Made by a program: the position numbers and the translations under genes
NCBI GenBank assembly: GCA_020247055.1
Contig: JADCJL010000133.1
Coordinates: forward strand, 1 to 64,000
Length of the DNA: 64,000 nucleotides
Reading direction: 5' to 3'
DNA from: Acidobacteriaceae bacterium
GTDB lineage: Bacteria; Acidobacteriota; Terriglobia; Bryobacterales; Bryobacteraceae
The notes under the pieces: model-generated
What the model was told of the DNA's origin: nothing
Database searches by the model: none
The model's input: the letters and a program-made list of their open reading frames with translations, nothing else
Shown here: positions 63,272 through 64,000 of the stretch, piece by piece
How positions within the stretch are numbered: the stretch's first letter is position 1
Layout: each line of letters begins with the position of its first letter

Positions 63272-64000
63272 TCACGAGGAGTTGCACGATGAGCGAGATG
63301 CGAATCTTGAAGCATCCGCCCACCAGCAAACAGCAGGCAGGGAGGGTGTCTCCGGTGATGCCGCAGATGGCCCCAATACGGCTGACGATCCAGAGACCGA
63401 GGAACAAATGGGCTGGTTCTCACGGCTTACCGAGCGGCTACAGCCAAAGGAAACGCCGCAAAATCGAGATGCAAAGTCCACTGAGAAAACACGAGGGCTG
63501 GTGCTGCTAGGGCTTACTGCGATTGGTGGGATTTTCCTGTTCTTTGGCTTGTTCACTACGGACATCGATTCGTCGAAGAAGGCGCGCCCGAGTGGGCCGA
63601 GCCTGGGTCGCCCTGCTCAACCGCAGGCTGATGCTGATGCGGCCAATCGCTTCACTGTGCCGCAGCTCAGCGTGAATCCTTCTCAAGGGGAAGAGTCCGG
63701 CGAACTGACTGAGAAAGATGTCCTTGGGACGATGCGCAATCGAGGCACCGAGTCGCCGATGACGAGAGAGTCAGTGCCACGAGCGGCCGGAACAGCGCAG
63801 GAACTTGGTCAGATTGACGTGGACGATCCGGCACTCGCCGATGCGTACCGCCGCACCGGGACGACGCCACCCAAACGTGTGGTGCAGCCCACAGATTGGA
63901 ACAGGGCCATTGCTGAGCTTCAGGCGAGTCAACAGGTCCCTTCGAAAATGGAGCCACCGGCAAAATTGGCGCAAACTTCGGCGACAAACACCACCGATCT
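63264..64000 (+). CDS. VirB10/TrbI-like type IV secretion protein, 3' partial
   Basis: The open frame from ATG 63264 runs off the right edge (245 codons seen). Layout matches VirB10/TrbI: an acidic cytoplasmic N-terminus (MSNHEELHDERDANLEASAH), one membrane helix at about 79-98 (LVLLGLTAIGGIFLFFGLF), then a long proline-, serine- and threonine-rich periplasmic linker. The conserved beta-barrel would be downstream of the window. Family call rests on layout and operon position. Confidence 0.75.
   Translation, partial: MSNHEELHDERDANLEASAHQQTAGREGVSGDAADGPNTADDPETEEQMGWFSRLTERLQPKETPQNRDAKSTEKTRGLVLLGLTAIGGIFLFFGLFTTDIDSSKKARPSGPSLGRPAQPQADADAANRFTVPQLSVNPSQGEESGELTEKDVLGTMRNRGTESPMTRESVPRAAGTAQELGQIDVDDPALADAYRRTGTTPPKRVVQPTDWNRAIAELQASQQVPSKMEPPAKLAQTSATNTTD

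Larger units (their letters stand above)
46680..64000. mobile_element. Left part of a putative integrative and conjugative element
   Basis: From the tRNA-Val 3' end to the right edge the genes are lower in GC with freer third-position codon use. The content is accessory: excisionase-like HTH, CHAT and S41 proteases, sigma/anti-sigma pair, SANT-HTH proteins, STAND-nuclease, and type IV secretion genes (lytic transglycosylase, VirB9-like, VirB10-like). No integrase or right attachment site is in the window. The left limit is set at the tRNA 3' end, where such elements usually recombine; the right limit is unknown. Confidence 0.6.

Noticed and set aside
1-64000. CRISPR array or transposase
   Set aside because: No regularly spaced repeats and no DDE or serine/tyrosine recombinase seen; the only repeats are the 14-bp and 198-bp tandem ones and small dyads.

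Overview
The window is a high-GC bacterial chromosome segment, most likely from the Acidobacteriota, order Bryobacterales (Solibacter-like). The main marker is an NHL-repeat protein at 8395-11502 that ends in the Solibacter-type C-terminal domain (TIGR03437). A DUF1549/DUF1553-DUF1501 pair, futalosine menaquinone genes and many Tat-exported enzymes fit the same lineage. No 16S rRNA gene is present, so the placement is by inference.

Positions 1 to about 46.6 kb look like core chromosome. In order they hold: a PSD1/DUF1501 pair, a corrinoid adenosyltransferase, and aroF behind a structured leader with a terminator; a PfkB kinase; mqnC and mqnA on the minus strand; the NHL protein; KDG kinase facing an enolase-superfamily dehydratase; a GNAT protein; an oxidoreductase with a small membrane protein; and a long plus-strand run 16017-24194 (FeS-type photolyase, SDR, ArsA-like ATPase, nagA, small protein, IlvD/Edd dehydratase, membrane protein) that ends in a 198-bp tandem duplication. 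These are followed by a PQQ-propeller protein, truA/pyrE and a TolC-like protein. Next comes a 690-bp non-coding stretch with a near-perfect sigma-54 promoter and a strong terminator, bracketing a putative small RNA. Then come a lipoprotein, a geranylgeranyl-reductase-like enzyme, hemL, leuABCD with a divergent LysR regulator, yraN, a soluble hybrid histidine kinase, a shortened UvrC-like protein, a MauE-thioredoxin fusion, an amidohydrolase, a TIM-barrel isomerase and a GT2 transferase.

A tRNA-Val(GAC) gene at 46621-46697 marks a break. From there to the end of the window the base and codon use shifts to lower GC and the content becomes accessory: an excisionase-like HTH protein, a CHAT-TPR protease and S41/PDZ protease convergent with an ECF-like sigma factor and a zinc-finger membrane anti-sigma-like protein, two paralogous SANT+HTH proteins, a 1434-residue STAND/NACHT-like NTPase with a C-terminal PD-(D/E)XK nuclease, a DUF362/terpenoid-toroid pair, and a tightly coupled operon (MoxR-type AAA ATPase, lytic transglycosylase, VirB9/TrbG-like, VirB10/TrbI-like) that runs off the right edge. 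I read this as the left end of an integrative and conjugative element inserted at the tRNA gene and carrying defence or conflict cargo.

The strongest candidates for undescribed biology are the STAND-nuclease protein, the CHAT/S41/sigma/anti-sigma cluster, the paired SANT-HTH proteins and the sigma-54-driven small RNA locus. All functions are inferred from sequence reading; no database search was run.
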